Part shown: one piece after another, positions 12,050 to 25,200 of the stretch
Position numbering within the stretch: the first letter of the stretch is position 1
Layout of the letters: every line of letters begins with the position of its first letter
Assembly: GCF_900496995.4 (NCBI RefSeq)
Contig: NC_044018.1
Location: 8,084,501-8,148,500, forward strand
DNA from: Aquila chrysaetos chrysaetos
Taxonomy: Eukaryota; Chordata; Aves; Accipitriformes; Accipitridae
Length of the DNA stretch: 64,000 bases
Reading direction: 5' to 3'
Program-made: the position numbers and the translations under genes
The notes under the pieces: generated by a model
What the model was told of the DNA's origin: nothing
What the model saw: the letters and a program-made list of their open reading frames with translations, nothing else
The model's database searches: none

Positions 12050-13630
12050 TTTTCATCCAAAGCCTAAAAATACGGGCTCTATCCTTTCGAAGAGATGCAC
12101 TGGTTTCAGATTTATATGAATTTATAACCACGCCAGCCAGCGATGCTGTTGTCTCCCAACCGGAGATGAGACTACACAAACACCGCGCTTGACCAGGAAC
12201 CCGCTGCGGGAAGAGCTGCTGCCCTCCAAGGCCCTGGAGCTGCCACCGTTACTTAGGCAGCACAAGTTCACCACCACCACTCTGCCCGCGGGAAAATGGT
12301 CTTGCAAGCATGCTCCGCATCAGAGAAAAAAAATAATATTGCATTTTGAAGTATGAATTCTTGCAACAGGGAGACAGCCTGAGAGAAGTGGGTTGAAACA
12401 AACCACCGAGGACTCAGTGATCTGCTTGTCTTGGGAAGATGATGACTAATCTATACACACAGGGCTTTGTGGCTCAACTGATTCAGAGTTCTGCTACTGA
12501 CAGGGTCACTTGGTGGCTATTGGACACCCACTGCAAACTACACCCTGAAGTACTGATATGCAAATCCTGCGCAACCTCATTTGACAAGAATAATTATAAC
12601 AAACTTGCAAAATTCTGAAAGAACAGGGCATTAAAAAATTTTCTTAAAAACAGACCTTCAATGCAAAACTGAAATTGTGGCCCTAATAGGCCTTGTTGAA
12701 ACCCCTCTGAAGCTTTTAGGCTCCAAGGTGTCCCTAAAGGCTGAGGCCAGATGGGCTCCAAAATAACAGAGGTGGACCACTCAGTCCCTTAGGCCCGGTA
12801 CATAATTTGTTCTTAAATACCAAGCCAGATACAAGGCATGCATGTTACATTCAAATTCAACATTTAGGTTCTTTGTTTTCTCTTCACACAACATCCTCTT
12901 AACACATTAAATCTGTTACCTGCATTTGCATGTTTCTTCATGAAGGAAGAAACTACAGAAAACATTTCCTTTCTTTGCTCTTTCCTAGGCTATTTCAATT
13001 TTGCTGTAAATTATGTTAATGCACAGGCTTTACTCAAAACAGTGAAGGCTTGTGAATAAACAATGAATAACTGATAGTATTCATGTGTTGCACAAACTCA
13101 AGCATTGATCAAGCTAGTTTTACTGTTTTTTGACCAATGCACAATAGCTGTCTACAGCGCTGAGCAAGAGATTAGGCTGTCCAGTCACTACAGGTAGCTA
13201 ACCAGTCTTTACAAATTGACCAAAACCAATTAGATTTAGGAGACCCCTGTATTAATTCCAGAGTTTTTCTCCAAATTAGGAAATAAGTTATCCAATCACA
13301 GTTCACTGCCTTTTTTTAAAGGCACTTTCTAGTTTAACATGGGATCAGTGCAGTCAGCATCACTCTTGACTTTTTAAAGATTTGCTCTCATTTTGTAATT
13401 AAGATCATGACACTGTCAAACTCCAAATACACACTCAAGTACACCAAAGCTATAGCCAGAAACAGTTGATTTCAGTAAAGCGCAATATATAGCCAGAGAG
13501 AATCAAGCTATCCAGTCTCTTAAAATACTGGTAGTAGACATGAATCTATGTTGAAATACTAAATACTTACCGCTCCTTTCCAAAAACATTGTCTTATGAT
13601 AACAAGCAAAATGGATTTAGCTACCTTAAA
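12050..13630. other. Intergenic DNA between UBXN2A 3' end and MFSD2B promoter
   Basis: A/T-rich sequence with no recognised exon, RNA gene or transposon. The left edge grades into the MFSD2B CpG island. Confidence 0.6.
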
Positions 13631-13632
13631 AT

Positions 13633-15530
13633 TTTATTCCTCCTCCCCCCTTCAATTTCAATCAACCTTACACTAATTATGTCTTTGAATTTCTATGTTG
13701 CAAATGCAGGAATAGTATACCGCTACTTTGACATTTCATGCACCTTTTAGATAAGAACAATTGAGCTTACAATCAAGCATGTGTGGTTTTCTAATACTTG
13801 GTTTTACATTAAGACAAATTCAAAAGCACTGATTAATAAAATTCACTGGTCAGGAAACTCTGCAAACTGAGGGTTGGATCTGTGTCTGTAGGTGACTTGT
13901 CTCTTCAATGTCACTAGTGGATTTGTCTGCACATTTCTTCCTACTACTAGAGATCTGGTAGGCTTTTCATACAGCAGAGGAGTCAGTGTAAGACCAAAGA
14001 AAATTTAGTTGTATTATTTGCTACATAAACATGAATGACACAGTAGCACACCAAGTTTATAGCACTGAAAACAGTTAACTGCATAGTTTTCAGAGATGTG
14101 CTGTCTGAATACATTGAATAGATATTTGTGCAGTTGATTTTAATTGCACTGCCCTCAAACATATCAGGAGAGATGCTGAAGCAAAACAGTTCTACATCCC
14201 TAGTTTGAAGTAACATGACTTTTAGAGAGATTTCAAGTCACCCCAATTAAGTAATTTTCTATTTAGAACAAAACCAGGAAATCCCAAACCCATCTTTCAT
14301 TTAACCATGCAAGAGAAGTACAATGCCAACAATCATCCATTTGCACAGGTAGCACAAACTAGTCAGCACTCATTGAAGGCCCCAGGACAAGTCTTACCTA
14401 GAGACTCTAGTTCCATTCACAAACCACGTGCTACTTAGCAAAGTAATACAAAATATTTACTCTTTATGTTGATTTCTCCTTTAACAAAACATGGAATAGT
14501 TGGCTACAAATTTTATGCCTCAAGTACCTGAATAGCAAAATAAAATATTTGGATGGAAATGGGGCAGAGGAGGGGGAAAGAAACCTAAATTTTCAAATAA
14601 GGATTTTCAACATCTTTGAAACTAGGCCAGATGCAATTAGTGTCTCAATCACCTGGGCAGTTCAGCAGAGAGGCAGATATGTAGTACAAAAACAACCATG
14701 TCGCTCTAAGCCACTATTCCTGTATGGCAATCTCCAGAAAAGCTGAAGTTTGTGTATGACAAGGCTAAAAGTGGACCTCTATCCTAATGAGCTAGGTAGT
14801 TTAACATCACCTTATCCGTAAGACACCCATAGCAGCACAAGAGGGGCAGAAACCACTTCAACCCTTCAACCATTGGTAAAAACAATTCCTTCAGAGCTTA
14901 CTTTGAGGCACTTCATATGCAGTATGCACCAGACTACCTCATTACTATCTTCTCACACATGCACCTACCACCATGTGAAGACTTCATAGAACATTACACT
15001 GCTGATCTTGTGGTAAAAGTGAAATCCTGAAGACACTGATATTGCAGATTTTCAAGTTAGTTAAGAGTTTAAATGTGAGCTTCCCTGCTGCATCTGTTGC
15101 CTAAAAGTTACTGTGAGAAGAACGCAAACTGCAGCAGCTTACACTGAAATGTGAGTGAAACCAAAAAGTTCAGTTTCACTTTAGTCCAAAGTGCAAAAAT
15201 AAATACTATTTTTCCTTAAAAGGTGCTATCAGTAGTAGTTAAGTCTCAGAGAACTGTTCTGCCTAAATACACTCATTAAAGAACTAAGAAGCTTTCTACC
15301 TAAGGAAATTCTAAGGATGACCTATTGTATAGTTACCTCTGCTACCTTATATAGCCAGGCTCTGACCACCAAATTTAGTTGAAAATACTTCTATTATAGC
15401 AGATGATAGCACAGCACATATTTTTCTCTCTAAGAGCACAGTAAGTGAGGATGAGTGCATCCAGATATTGCTGGTTACATTTTTGGTTTTGTCTAGTTCC
15501 ACCTGTAGGTAGTTTTTGGCCAGTTAAAAG
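13633..15530 (-). other. UBXN2A: UBXN2A 3' UTR (end inferred)
   Basis: The first canonical AATAAA on the minus strand after the stop is at 13638-13633, about 1.9 kb downstream. An ATTAAA variant lies earlier at 14144-14139. Either could be used. No other exon or repeat recognised in this stretch. Confidence 0.4.
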
Positions 15531-15819
15531 CTAATTTGATCTTGTATTTTTGATAGCGTTTTTTTGCTCATTCTTCAGCTGTCCATTAGGTGTAGCAGCA
15601 GTTTTATAGTCATTGTCAGGTGCTTTTATCACTAAGAGTCTGAAAGGTTCAGTTGTTTTCCGAAGTCTCTGAACCACAACAGCATTTTGCAACTTCGCTT
15701 CCTCCAGCGTGAGTGTCTCGTCTCGCAGCTCTCGAACTGGCAGCGAAGTAGTCAGTGTGAAGGGAACGCTTCCCTCTGATCCTTGATACTTTGTTATGAA
15801 GTCTCTGACATGGCTTATT
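15531..15819 (-). CDS. UBXN2A: UBXN2A coding exon 6 (end of UBX domain, C-terminal tail, stop)
   Basis: 289 bp, acceptor CTTCTCAG/AATAAG, stop TAG at 15533-15531. Encodes ISHVRDFITKYQGSEGSVPF, then LPVRELRDETLTLEEAKLQN and AVVVQRL, which end the UBX fold. A hydrophilic tail continues to the stop, rich in Lys, Asn and Gln, ending KNTRSN. The tail is in the same frame as the UBX domain with no splice site needed. Confidence 0.95.
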
Positions 15820-16204
15820 CTGAGAAGAAAAAAAGAAAACCCAGCATTAGAGCACTCCAATCCCAACACAGATCATCATGTGCACAAGACACAGAACCAC
15901 CACAAGAAGAGAATGAGACACCCACTTCATGTAATAGCTGATGGCATAGAAATGGAGGAATATAGATGGTGTGGTATCCTGAAGTGTCTGATCCACTTGG
16001 GAAGCAAGGACCAAGGTCTGCATGCTCAGAGAGCAGTCCCAAGGGAAAAAGGATGAGTATCTTACCCTGAGCACTCAAATAGCTCAGATGGTAGTTACAC
16101 AAGCCTACCATTTCTTAACCAGCTGGTGGAGCTCTTACCTGAGGTTTCTGTAGCCAAGAGCTAGAATAAAATGCCTCCAGTGTGTGGTACAAGCAGCAGA
16201 ACCA

Positions 16205-16247
<43 letters not shown>

Positions 16248-19200
16248 GAAAAAGGGTTTGCAAAAATTGTCTGGATAGCTTATGAGTTAACCAGGTTTAT
16301 ATATAGTGTCCTTCTACCAAAGCAGGTGCAGCAGTGAATTCATTACAGATTCAAGCTGCCTGTTAAGGTGTGAAGAACCTTGCAATAAGTGAGCAAAACA
16401 GAGGTTTTGCTGTGGAAGAATCAGGATTGACCAATTTAATTAGAAAATTAAGATGACGGGATACATCCATACCAGTAAAATAAGCATAATGTCAATGTCC
16501 ATTCTCTGATCCTGACGCCAACTGCCTCTGGCTACTGGCAAATTATTAAACTCATCCCTCCTCTCCCATAGGGCAGGGTAGCCCAGGTTTACTGCCTCCT
16601 GAGAATGGTCCCGTGACCTGAGCCAACATCTGAACCAAGCCTAGATATTGTTTGAGAAAGTGCTAGTTGGCTTGGGGGAAAGCCATCCTAACAGTTTAGC
16701 AGCACAGATGACCAAATTTTCATGCCTTACCTATACTTACTAGGACAGATATAGACAGCATCTAATTCCTGTGCATGCAGGCCTCAATGAAGAGGCAATG
16801 TTTGGTCTTATAAGCCTAGAGACTGAAAAACCTCAAGCAGGAGTAAACTTTAGGCTGGACATTTACAGTTGTATACATGCATTATATCAAAGTTCATTGG
16901 GTCCCAGGAGCGACTCAGGCAATTAGCCACCAGCTACCTGCTTTAAGATGAACAAGTTCCTTTCCAGACTCCATAGCCGACGCGCTCCAGGGTCACACTA
17001 ACTTAGCAACTGCTCAAGAAGGGACACAACTCGATTCAAGACATAGCCACGTGTGCTATTCCTACAGCACTGCTCTGCTAGTTGCTTCACTCTCATGTCT
17101 CCTCGGTTCCCCATACTGCAGCTCCAATGCTGTAACTTCAATCTTTCATCAGTAATCAAATCACATCTAAAGTAGTAGTTACTATGGCACACACACATTC
17201 TATCTGCAAAGGGTAAAAGTAATCAGTTTACCCAGACACTGCAATATACGCACTACAGGTTATTTACCTATAGTTTAATTAGCAAATAGTTGACTGTTTT
17301 CTGCTTCTCTACTGAAAGGAGTGCTATATATGCAATCATAATGCTTAAGGATATGTGTTCTAAAAGGATTTCCCCCTAGTTCTTATTAGATCATACACAA
17401 ATACAAACATGCTGGTCTTGTGGCAAGAGAATATGTTATGACAGAATATTTATTGCAAACTATTTCAAAAAGAGCACCACACCAGTAAGGCTGTTGTTCT
17501 GCTTATCCTGGACTTCTTTTTTTCCTCCAAAAGCACTCAGCAGCTGTTCAGACTATTTCCCATGAAGACAAAAAGCTTCTAAATATACTTAAATATGTGA
17601 AACCTGGAATAATTAAAATATTAAGCCGTCCAGTGAAGTATTTATAATTAAAATAGCAATTGACCCTTCAGCAGTACATTGCAACAGTGTTCCAGTTCAT
17701 ACCTCAGGCCACTACCATAAGAAATTAGTACAAGTTAGAGAAAAAGTTACAGCCCTTAACCTTCAACTGCTGAGCTTTTCTTCTGACCAGCCACAAAAAC
17801 ATACGCAGTTTACCTTGACAGCAGCCTGGGTTTTATTAAACCCATGATCACTTTAAATTGCTTCACAGAGAAGCACAGGCAATATATCCTTTCCATATGA
17901 TGTGACTGTGTAGTACTGAAGTAATTTCTCATATTACGAATTTGAGAAAGGTCTCTAAAGACAGTAGTTCTACAATTTAGTGTTCAACAGTTAATCCTAC
18001 TTTTTCAAAGCTCCTGCATACATATGCTGCGCTGACACCTTCTGATGTTATCCCCATTTACAATATCCCCATTTATATATTTCCCATCCCAGTTCTTTGG
18101 GAACCGGAAATTTTACTAATTTAAGAATTAAACACATTGGATGCATTCTATTCTGTCCATGTTGACATGCAGGTGATGAACCTCCCTGCCTAGTGCATGG
18201 ACTCTGGCCCTCCCTAGAGGTTTCTCTGGCTCAAGTCTAAGTCACATCCTCCAGCTCCCAGCTGTGATGCTGTCTATGCCCAATGACGAGCAGGCTTTTT
18301 ACTAAGCAATTTGCTCCAGATGTAGTCACTTTGTGAGAGATCTGTCATCTTAAAAGCTGTTTCCTCCAGTAATGGGCAATACATACACCTTGACTTTCGC
18401 TGACCTACAAAGAACTCCTACAGTTTCCTCAGCTTTTCATTTATGCTCAGTTATGTGCTGACTATTAACATCAGCTCACATTCCTCTTATGCTCCTCTCT
18501 TGTCAGCTAAAAGATTTCTCAGAATTTGAAAGGAGGTTTTCTAGATACAGCTGAACAGCAGTCCAATGTTAAGTGAACTAAGCAGGTAGATTATTCACAG
18601 AAATTAGAGACTTACCAAGCGTACAGGCATAGGACAAATAGTTCAGATGCAAATACATATGACAGTGCTAAAATAAATCTTACCTGTGAGAAACATTGAA
18701 TTTCTGAATTATCCTTTCCCCATCAGCTAACCAGATCTGGATGTTAGTGATAGGCTCCAAATCATTTAAGGGTACTAAAGGCAGGTGTCTTTTGTCATTA
18801 GGTCCTTGATGATCATCTCTTACTTTAGAGATTATCCTTGGAGTAGCACTGAAAAGAAAACGCATATGAGGTTATGCCTTCTGTGTACACATGTAAGCTT
18901 GACCCTCCCTCCAGATCTCTGCTTCTGGAGCTTTCTGCCCTACATCAGGGTACATTGATGACTTCTTTTTTTAACAAGTATAGGAATACTGACAGAAATG
19001 TCAGGTTTGTTGGTTTTTTTTAACTGGATGCCAATACTTTCTCCTGAAGACTTCAACATGCTAAAGAATTTCAGTTTGCTTATGTTAAACATTTTTACAA
19101 GATGGAAGGGCACTTAAATATCAAAGGATTAAATATGAATACACAAGGGATGAAAAAGTCTGAAGATTCTTTGTGCATTTTTTTGTACTCTAATCACACA

Positions 19201-22200
19201 AGTGAAACTTTAAGGGGTTTGAGTATTGAATTTGCATACTCAATGTTAATTTTCACCATAATGTGATTACAGTAATTCAATTTAACTGAATGTTGTTAGC
19301 CTTGATTTAGACCTCAGCATCATCTATTTCAGCTTAGAAGCATTACTCATCTATCAGAGAAATTGACTTAATGTGAAAATCCAGGCTGATGCACATAGCA
19401 CTTGGATTTCGTTTTTTTCCTAAGACACTTTTGACAGCTGACCCTACCATAAGGTCAAAGATCCATAAAATGACTTGACAGAATACAGGGACCTCAGTCC
19501 AAGTGCGTGGTCTTAAAAAAAAAAAAAAAAAAATTACTGGCAAAAATTTTTATTCTGAAGAAATGTCTAGAGCTTAGTGCTTCTTTCAGGACTAAGTTGT
19601 TCAGCATGTACTGTTTAAGTCATCATAAGGTCTGATCCAATGGGCACATCCTCTGCTCATGTGAGTATAACCAGATGTTTGCTTGCAAAACAATAGCAGT
19701 GATTTAAGGAGTTACCATTTCTTCTCTGAGCTCAGCTGTGGTCACTGACTACATGAACACTTCATGGTGGTTTGCGGAAAAGCTTTCTCTTTGCACAGAA
19801 AATTGACAAGTTACTGTTTCTTGAGAGAGAAGTCAGTAACCAATGGCCATAGAATAACAATCTTAACAATACTACATCTGCTTCACAGACAAACCCCATC
19901 CTTATGTTCTTGTACCTGTCTTAGTTTAATCATAAAACAGAAAAGTCACAGCCAATTTATTATTAAAACAAAGATGGCTAATGACTTAATATATTCAGGC
20001 TAATAAAATTAGAGACTTGGGCTCAAGTGCTTCTCAGTCTGAGGTATTTCAAAAAATCTTATCACTCACTGCCTAGTTAAGCACCCTAACTTCTAGGCTA
20101 TCAGCCAGTAGAGGCACTTTTCATTTCTTCCATTGAAACTCTGCAAAAAGAATGAGATCAAGGAATCTCACTCCCAAGTGAGTGATAAGAGATATTCACT
20201 GCAACTGGACACAGATGAGAGGCACAGAACTGACTGTTTTGCATTACACAGAAATCAGCTGGGGCACAAGAACTTGGCACCAACAAATTCCAAGAGGCAC
20301 ATCTGTAAAACATTCTGGTACTCCAAGTACAGGTGACTTACTATCACCCACCTGCCTCTACTGATTTACTTATCTCACACCCAGCTTCTGCTCATGCTTG
20401 ACCTCAATACAAAATAAACCCTAATTGCCCTTCAGATCTGGGAAAAAAGCTTGAGCACCAGCAAGATAATGTTAAACAGTCTTGGAGCAGAGCAAAAAAA
20501 AACCCAAGTTGAAGTCATATTTCAGTCCAGCAATGATCAGCTTTTGCTGTCTACTTGATCAGTGGCATTCAATTCCAGGTTCAGACACTGAAGTATAAGC
20601 ATTCATGTGTGAGCTAGCTGTCTCCAGTACAGTGGAGGCTGGAGAGGTAATCAACCATGCAGCTGCCAGGCATCTGGTTTAGCCTGGGCTGAACTACATT
20701 TTAGCCCATCAGTCACAGTTGTAGTTCAGACAACTGTCTCAAATGGATACAGATTTTTTGGTGTCATTCTCAAACCAACTTCCCTCATGGTCACATCTCA
20801 GAATTTGTGGTAGGCACTGGAGACAATTCTTTCAATAGCAAGTATGTGTGAAAACCAAAGCCAACACATTAAGCAAAGCTGCAAGAGAAAGTTAGAAGAT
20901 CTATATTCACCAAAGTTTAAAGCATTTCTATACTTAATAACTTTGCTCCTGTAGAACTGACAGATAAAGCCATCTAGTGGTGGAAGCTTTCACTAAAGCC
21001 AGAAACCAAGAATCTAAGTCTCTTATTAGCCTGAGATCAAATCATTATCACCCCTTTTAAAGGCTTATTCCTTTTATAAGATTATCAAAAGAAGATGTAA
21101 ACTAAAGATCGAAGAGACGTAAGAGCCTCGTGTCAATTTTCTGAAAAGAAAAAGCCCAAGAGTTAGGTATCATGACTTACCCTGACTAATGGTTAAGAAG
21201 CTTGACACACAATGTTTTACCCTAATGAGGTTATAGAGCAAGCCCACTTTGCTACAAGGGATTTCAGTCAATAGTTTAATTAACATGCTTCTAAGGCAGT
21301 CTTTAAAATGCATTGATAAGCTTAATAGAAAAGTGCAGCTGCAAATCTTATTATAATCCCAAACTATTAAATGCAGCTGAACGATGGTAGATAAAACAGA
21401 ATATATCCATTAGTTATATAGAGTCATAGGGTATTTTGGAAGTCTCATTTGTTTCTCCTGTACAACAAAAAGGGAGAGAGGATCAAGCTCATCTGAGTTA
21501 TATCAACAAACATATCACTTCTAGTTCCTCCATTTTTCCTCCAACAAAAGTTTTAACGAGCCAGTCAACAGAACGATTCATAATGGTTCATCTACCACAT
21601 AATCCATCCATCTAGGAACACTGGCAGAAAATCTATAGAGTGTTAAAAAAACCCGTTTGTTTGATAAGCAGAAGTTTAGCTACCTCATAAGCTGAAGTAA
21701 ACCATTCAGTCATTTGCCCCTCTCTTCTCTGATGAAGCACACAAATGCAACTGTGGAAACAGAGTTCCATAGCTTAAAACTTGTTACAGGTCTCAGACAG
21801 CACTACTATTTCCCCACAAAGCTCTTCTGCTGAAAGAGTAGCATATGCATACAATGGACATTTATTAACATCAGGAAGTAAGCACTAGTTTATGGAGTAA
21901 GAGCACTTATGGCTCACATTTCCAACATCAGCAAAAATATTTACTTCTCTTTAAAGAAAAGGCTCTGATAGCACAGCACTGAATAGACTAGCAAGAGTAG
22001 AAAAACAACAACAACAAAAAAGCATTTTATCCAGTCCATAAAGAAAAAAATGCTGAGCAAGTTGTAGGATGTCTCAGCATACAAGACCAGTCAACCGAAA
22101 TTCACAGAATAGCATGTTTCCAGAACCTAACTTGCCTATTGGGAAGCAAGATCATTACTTGCTGTAGGCATGACAGAGCACAACAAGGAACTGAACAACC

Positions 22201-25200
22201 TACTGTTTAGCACTGGTTAGTAACAGAAACTCAGCATGCTGAAGATCTTTTTGCTTTGGCTATATACGGGTCTACTTGTAGATAAAATAAGGTTAAGTTC
22301 TTGACCCTCATTTGCTCAGGATTTCAGTGCTACCAAAAGCAAATCTTGCAGCATCTCATCCATCTCTCAAGGGAAGATTTTCCCTATTGACCACATCTAC
22401 TCAAGCATGTAGCAACTGAATGGACTGTGCTACAGAAACAGATGAAACTGGTAAAACAGATACTTGCTTCTCTGAGGCAGGCTGGAACCACCCATCCTTT
22501 ACCATTATCTGTCTCTTACTCTGCACATTATCTTCTTCCCCTGCCTCATCCTTTCCTACCCAGGTCACACTTTCCCTCAGCACAAGCACTGGGCCTTAGC
22601 AGGCAAGCCCTTTCCACGTAATTGAAACAAGCTGTTCACCTAAGGTTTCAATATGGTCTACTAACCCCCAGCCACAGGTCACTAAGCAGTCCCACCTGTG
22701 AAGGCTTCCTGTAGGCTCCCAGTCACCGAATGTGAACTATTCCCTAGGCTGAAGTCTGCTTTTATAGGTATGCAAGTCTTACACAACAGGGATATGTGAA
22801 GCAGATAATTTGGCTGGAGTAAGCAAAAGTCACAGGGATCAAATATCTGAACTCCTGACTTGCCCCTCTACTATAGCCTTCAGCCTATACAGTACTGTTT
22901 CGTTATAAATCAAGTCCAGTTTTGGCATTGGCATTAGTGGCTGACATTCTACAACCACAAGAGAGTCATGGAGTAAAGGAAAGAATATCACTGTAACACG
23001 CTAAAATGTCTTACTGCAATAAATGCATGGTTAAATACTGAGGAAATTTAAGAGAACGGGAAATAATCTCTTACTTCTTCAGTTCCCTTTATGGGATTGT
23101 CATACTTCCCTCTTCTCAAAGTATTGCACATACAGCTTTAAGAGAGTTACTCTTCTCTTAAATCACAGAGCAGAAGAGTCACAGCCTTTCAGCTGGAAAC
23201 AGTTCTGCTGATATTGAGACCTTGAACAAAGAAAGCCAACAGCATCCTGGCTATATTAACAGGAACACAGCCAGTAGATTGTGGGAGCTGATTATCCCCC
23301 ATGCAGCACTCATTAGACATGCCTAAACACTGCATTCAGATTTTGTACCCAAAATAAAAGAAAGATGTCAATAAACTGGAGCAAGTTCCACAGAGGGCCA
23401 CCAAGATGGCCGCAAGCTGGAGTATTCACCCTGTGAGGAGAGGCTGGAGGAGAGGGACTTGTTCAGCCTGTGGAAGAGATGGTGTTGTGGGGAACACCTA
23501 ACAGCAGCCTGCCAGGGTCTACAGGAGGAGGGAGCCAGGCTCTTCATGGTGCACATAAATTCAAGCAAGAGACATTCAGACTGGATATAAGGAAAAATTT
23601 CTTTCCCATGAGGACAGTCCAGCACTGAAGCAGACTGTGCAACGTCCACTCTTGCAGGATTTCAAGGCCCAACTGGATAAAAGCCAGAGCAACCTCATCT
23701 GTCCCCACAGCTGACCCTGCTTTGAGCAGGAGCTTGGATTAGAAAACTCCAGAGGTCACTTCCAACCTGAATTCTAAGATCCTTTATCACAGGTATAGTT
23801 CCCTTCAGCTACTCAATCATAGATCACATCAGAGTACTCACCTTCCTAATCTGTAACCATGTCCAGAAAAGGGATGAAACATCGGCTTTTTCGATGACAA
23901 ATACACCTTATCTTTTTTATCTTCCACTTTCACATCTACCTCCTCCTTATCAAAAAGTTTTCTTAGCTCAAAAGGCAGTTCCCTTAAAAAAAAAAACCAA
24001 ACCAAAAAAAAACCATGTCAGAAAAAGAACTACTATACTGTTTTCAGTATACAAAATGGATTAATGATTAATACTTGTTCTATATGTTTTTCCTTTGAAG
24101 GATGATGCTTAATAAAAACCAACCCAACCAAAAACTTCGTAAGTATTTACTATAAGTTACATTAAGTGCATGACATATGACATACAAACAACTTCAAGTT
24201 CCTGAACAGAAAATTAACTAGCAAGTGAACAGTAAAAAAAGACATCATCATGCAAGTTGTTGAATGATGTTCAAATTTACTCAGCTGTTACCACTCCAAA
24301 GCACATGATGTGTAGGAAGTTCAGTATTGCCATACATTGCCACAAAAGGTTCAATTACTTTATCCCCATAGTAAAACAAGAAGAAAAAAAAGACAATTGG
24401 CTTTTAAAGAGAAAGAACTGAGTTAAGACACAATGTGTTTAATTACAAATAAACACGAATTTCAGCTTTTAAAAATGAGATCATCACTAACAGCTACACT
24501 CTTTAGTGCAGTAACATCACCTTGGTAATGCTTTATTTGCTTTGCTTTTAAGCAGAACACAACAATGCCTTTGTCTATGAGCTCTGATGCAGATACTACA
24601 TTTTCAGGTGGTGGGGCTCAGCTGGCACAGGGGCTGTATTAAGTGCTTCTCTACCATCAACAATTATGCAGGAACCATCCTGTAATTAGCATCTTCACAA
24701 GCAAAGGGTGAAAGAAAGATGGCAAACTTATGATGCATGCACACAAAGAAAAGCAAAGTGCTTTAAACAGTGCAGTTAATTGCTATTACAACTAACACAG
24801 GTGACAGCCATAGAGGAGAAATATAGTGTAAAATTAGTATTTTTCATGGGCTAGCAAAGTATGGAAAAGACCAAAAAATACAATACCTTAGTAATTTCAC
24901 ATACTTGAAAAGGGAGTTATTAAATTACATTCTCCATAAAATTATATTCTCTCCTCCATTTGTATGGCATGAGGAAACAGACTACAAATTAAAGGCTGAA
25001 AATTACATTGGTTTGCATGGTCAGCCTGCAACACTGCAAACACTAGCAGAAATCAGGATAGCAGGCTAATTTTTAACGGGGATAAAAATGAGATTGCTAT
25101 ATACACACAAATGACTGAAATAGCAAGTTTGTACTAGGAAAAATGTCTGAAAATTAATACTGATCAGAGTTTCTTGATGCTACACAGAGCAACTGTGCCC

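Noticed and set aside
15796-16111. Overlapping ORFs of 75-98 codons on both strands
   Set aside because: They span the UBXN2A exon 6 acceptor and adjacent intron. The real frame is fixed by splice phase and UBX similarity.
23396-23412. CCAAGATGGCCGC, which looks like a YY1 site
   Set aside because: Part of the CR1 consensus inside an intron, not at a promoter.
23368-23649. 93-codon minus-strand ORF
   Set aside because: Antisense to an old CR1 copy; chance frame.
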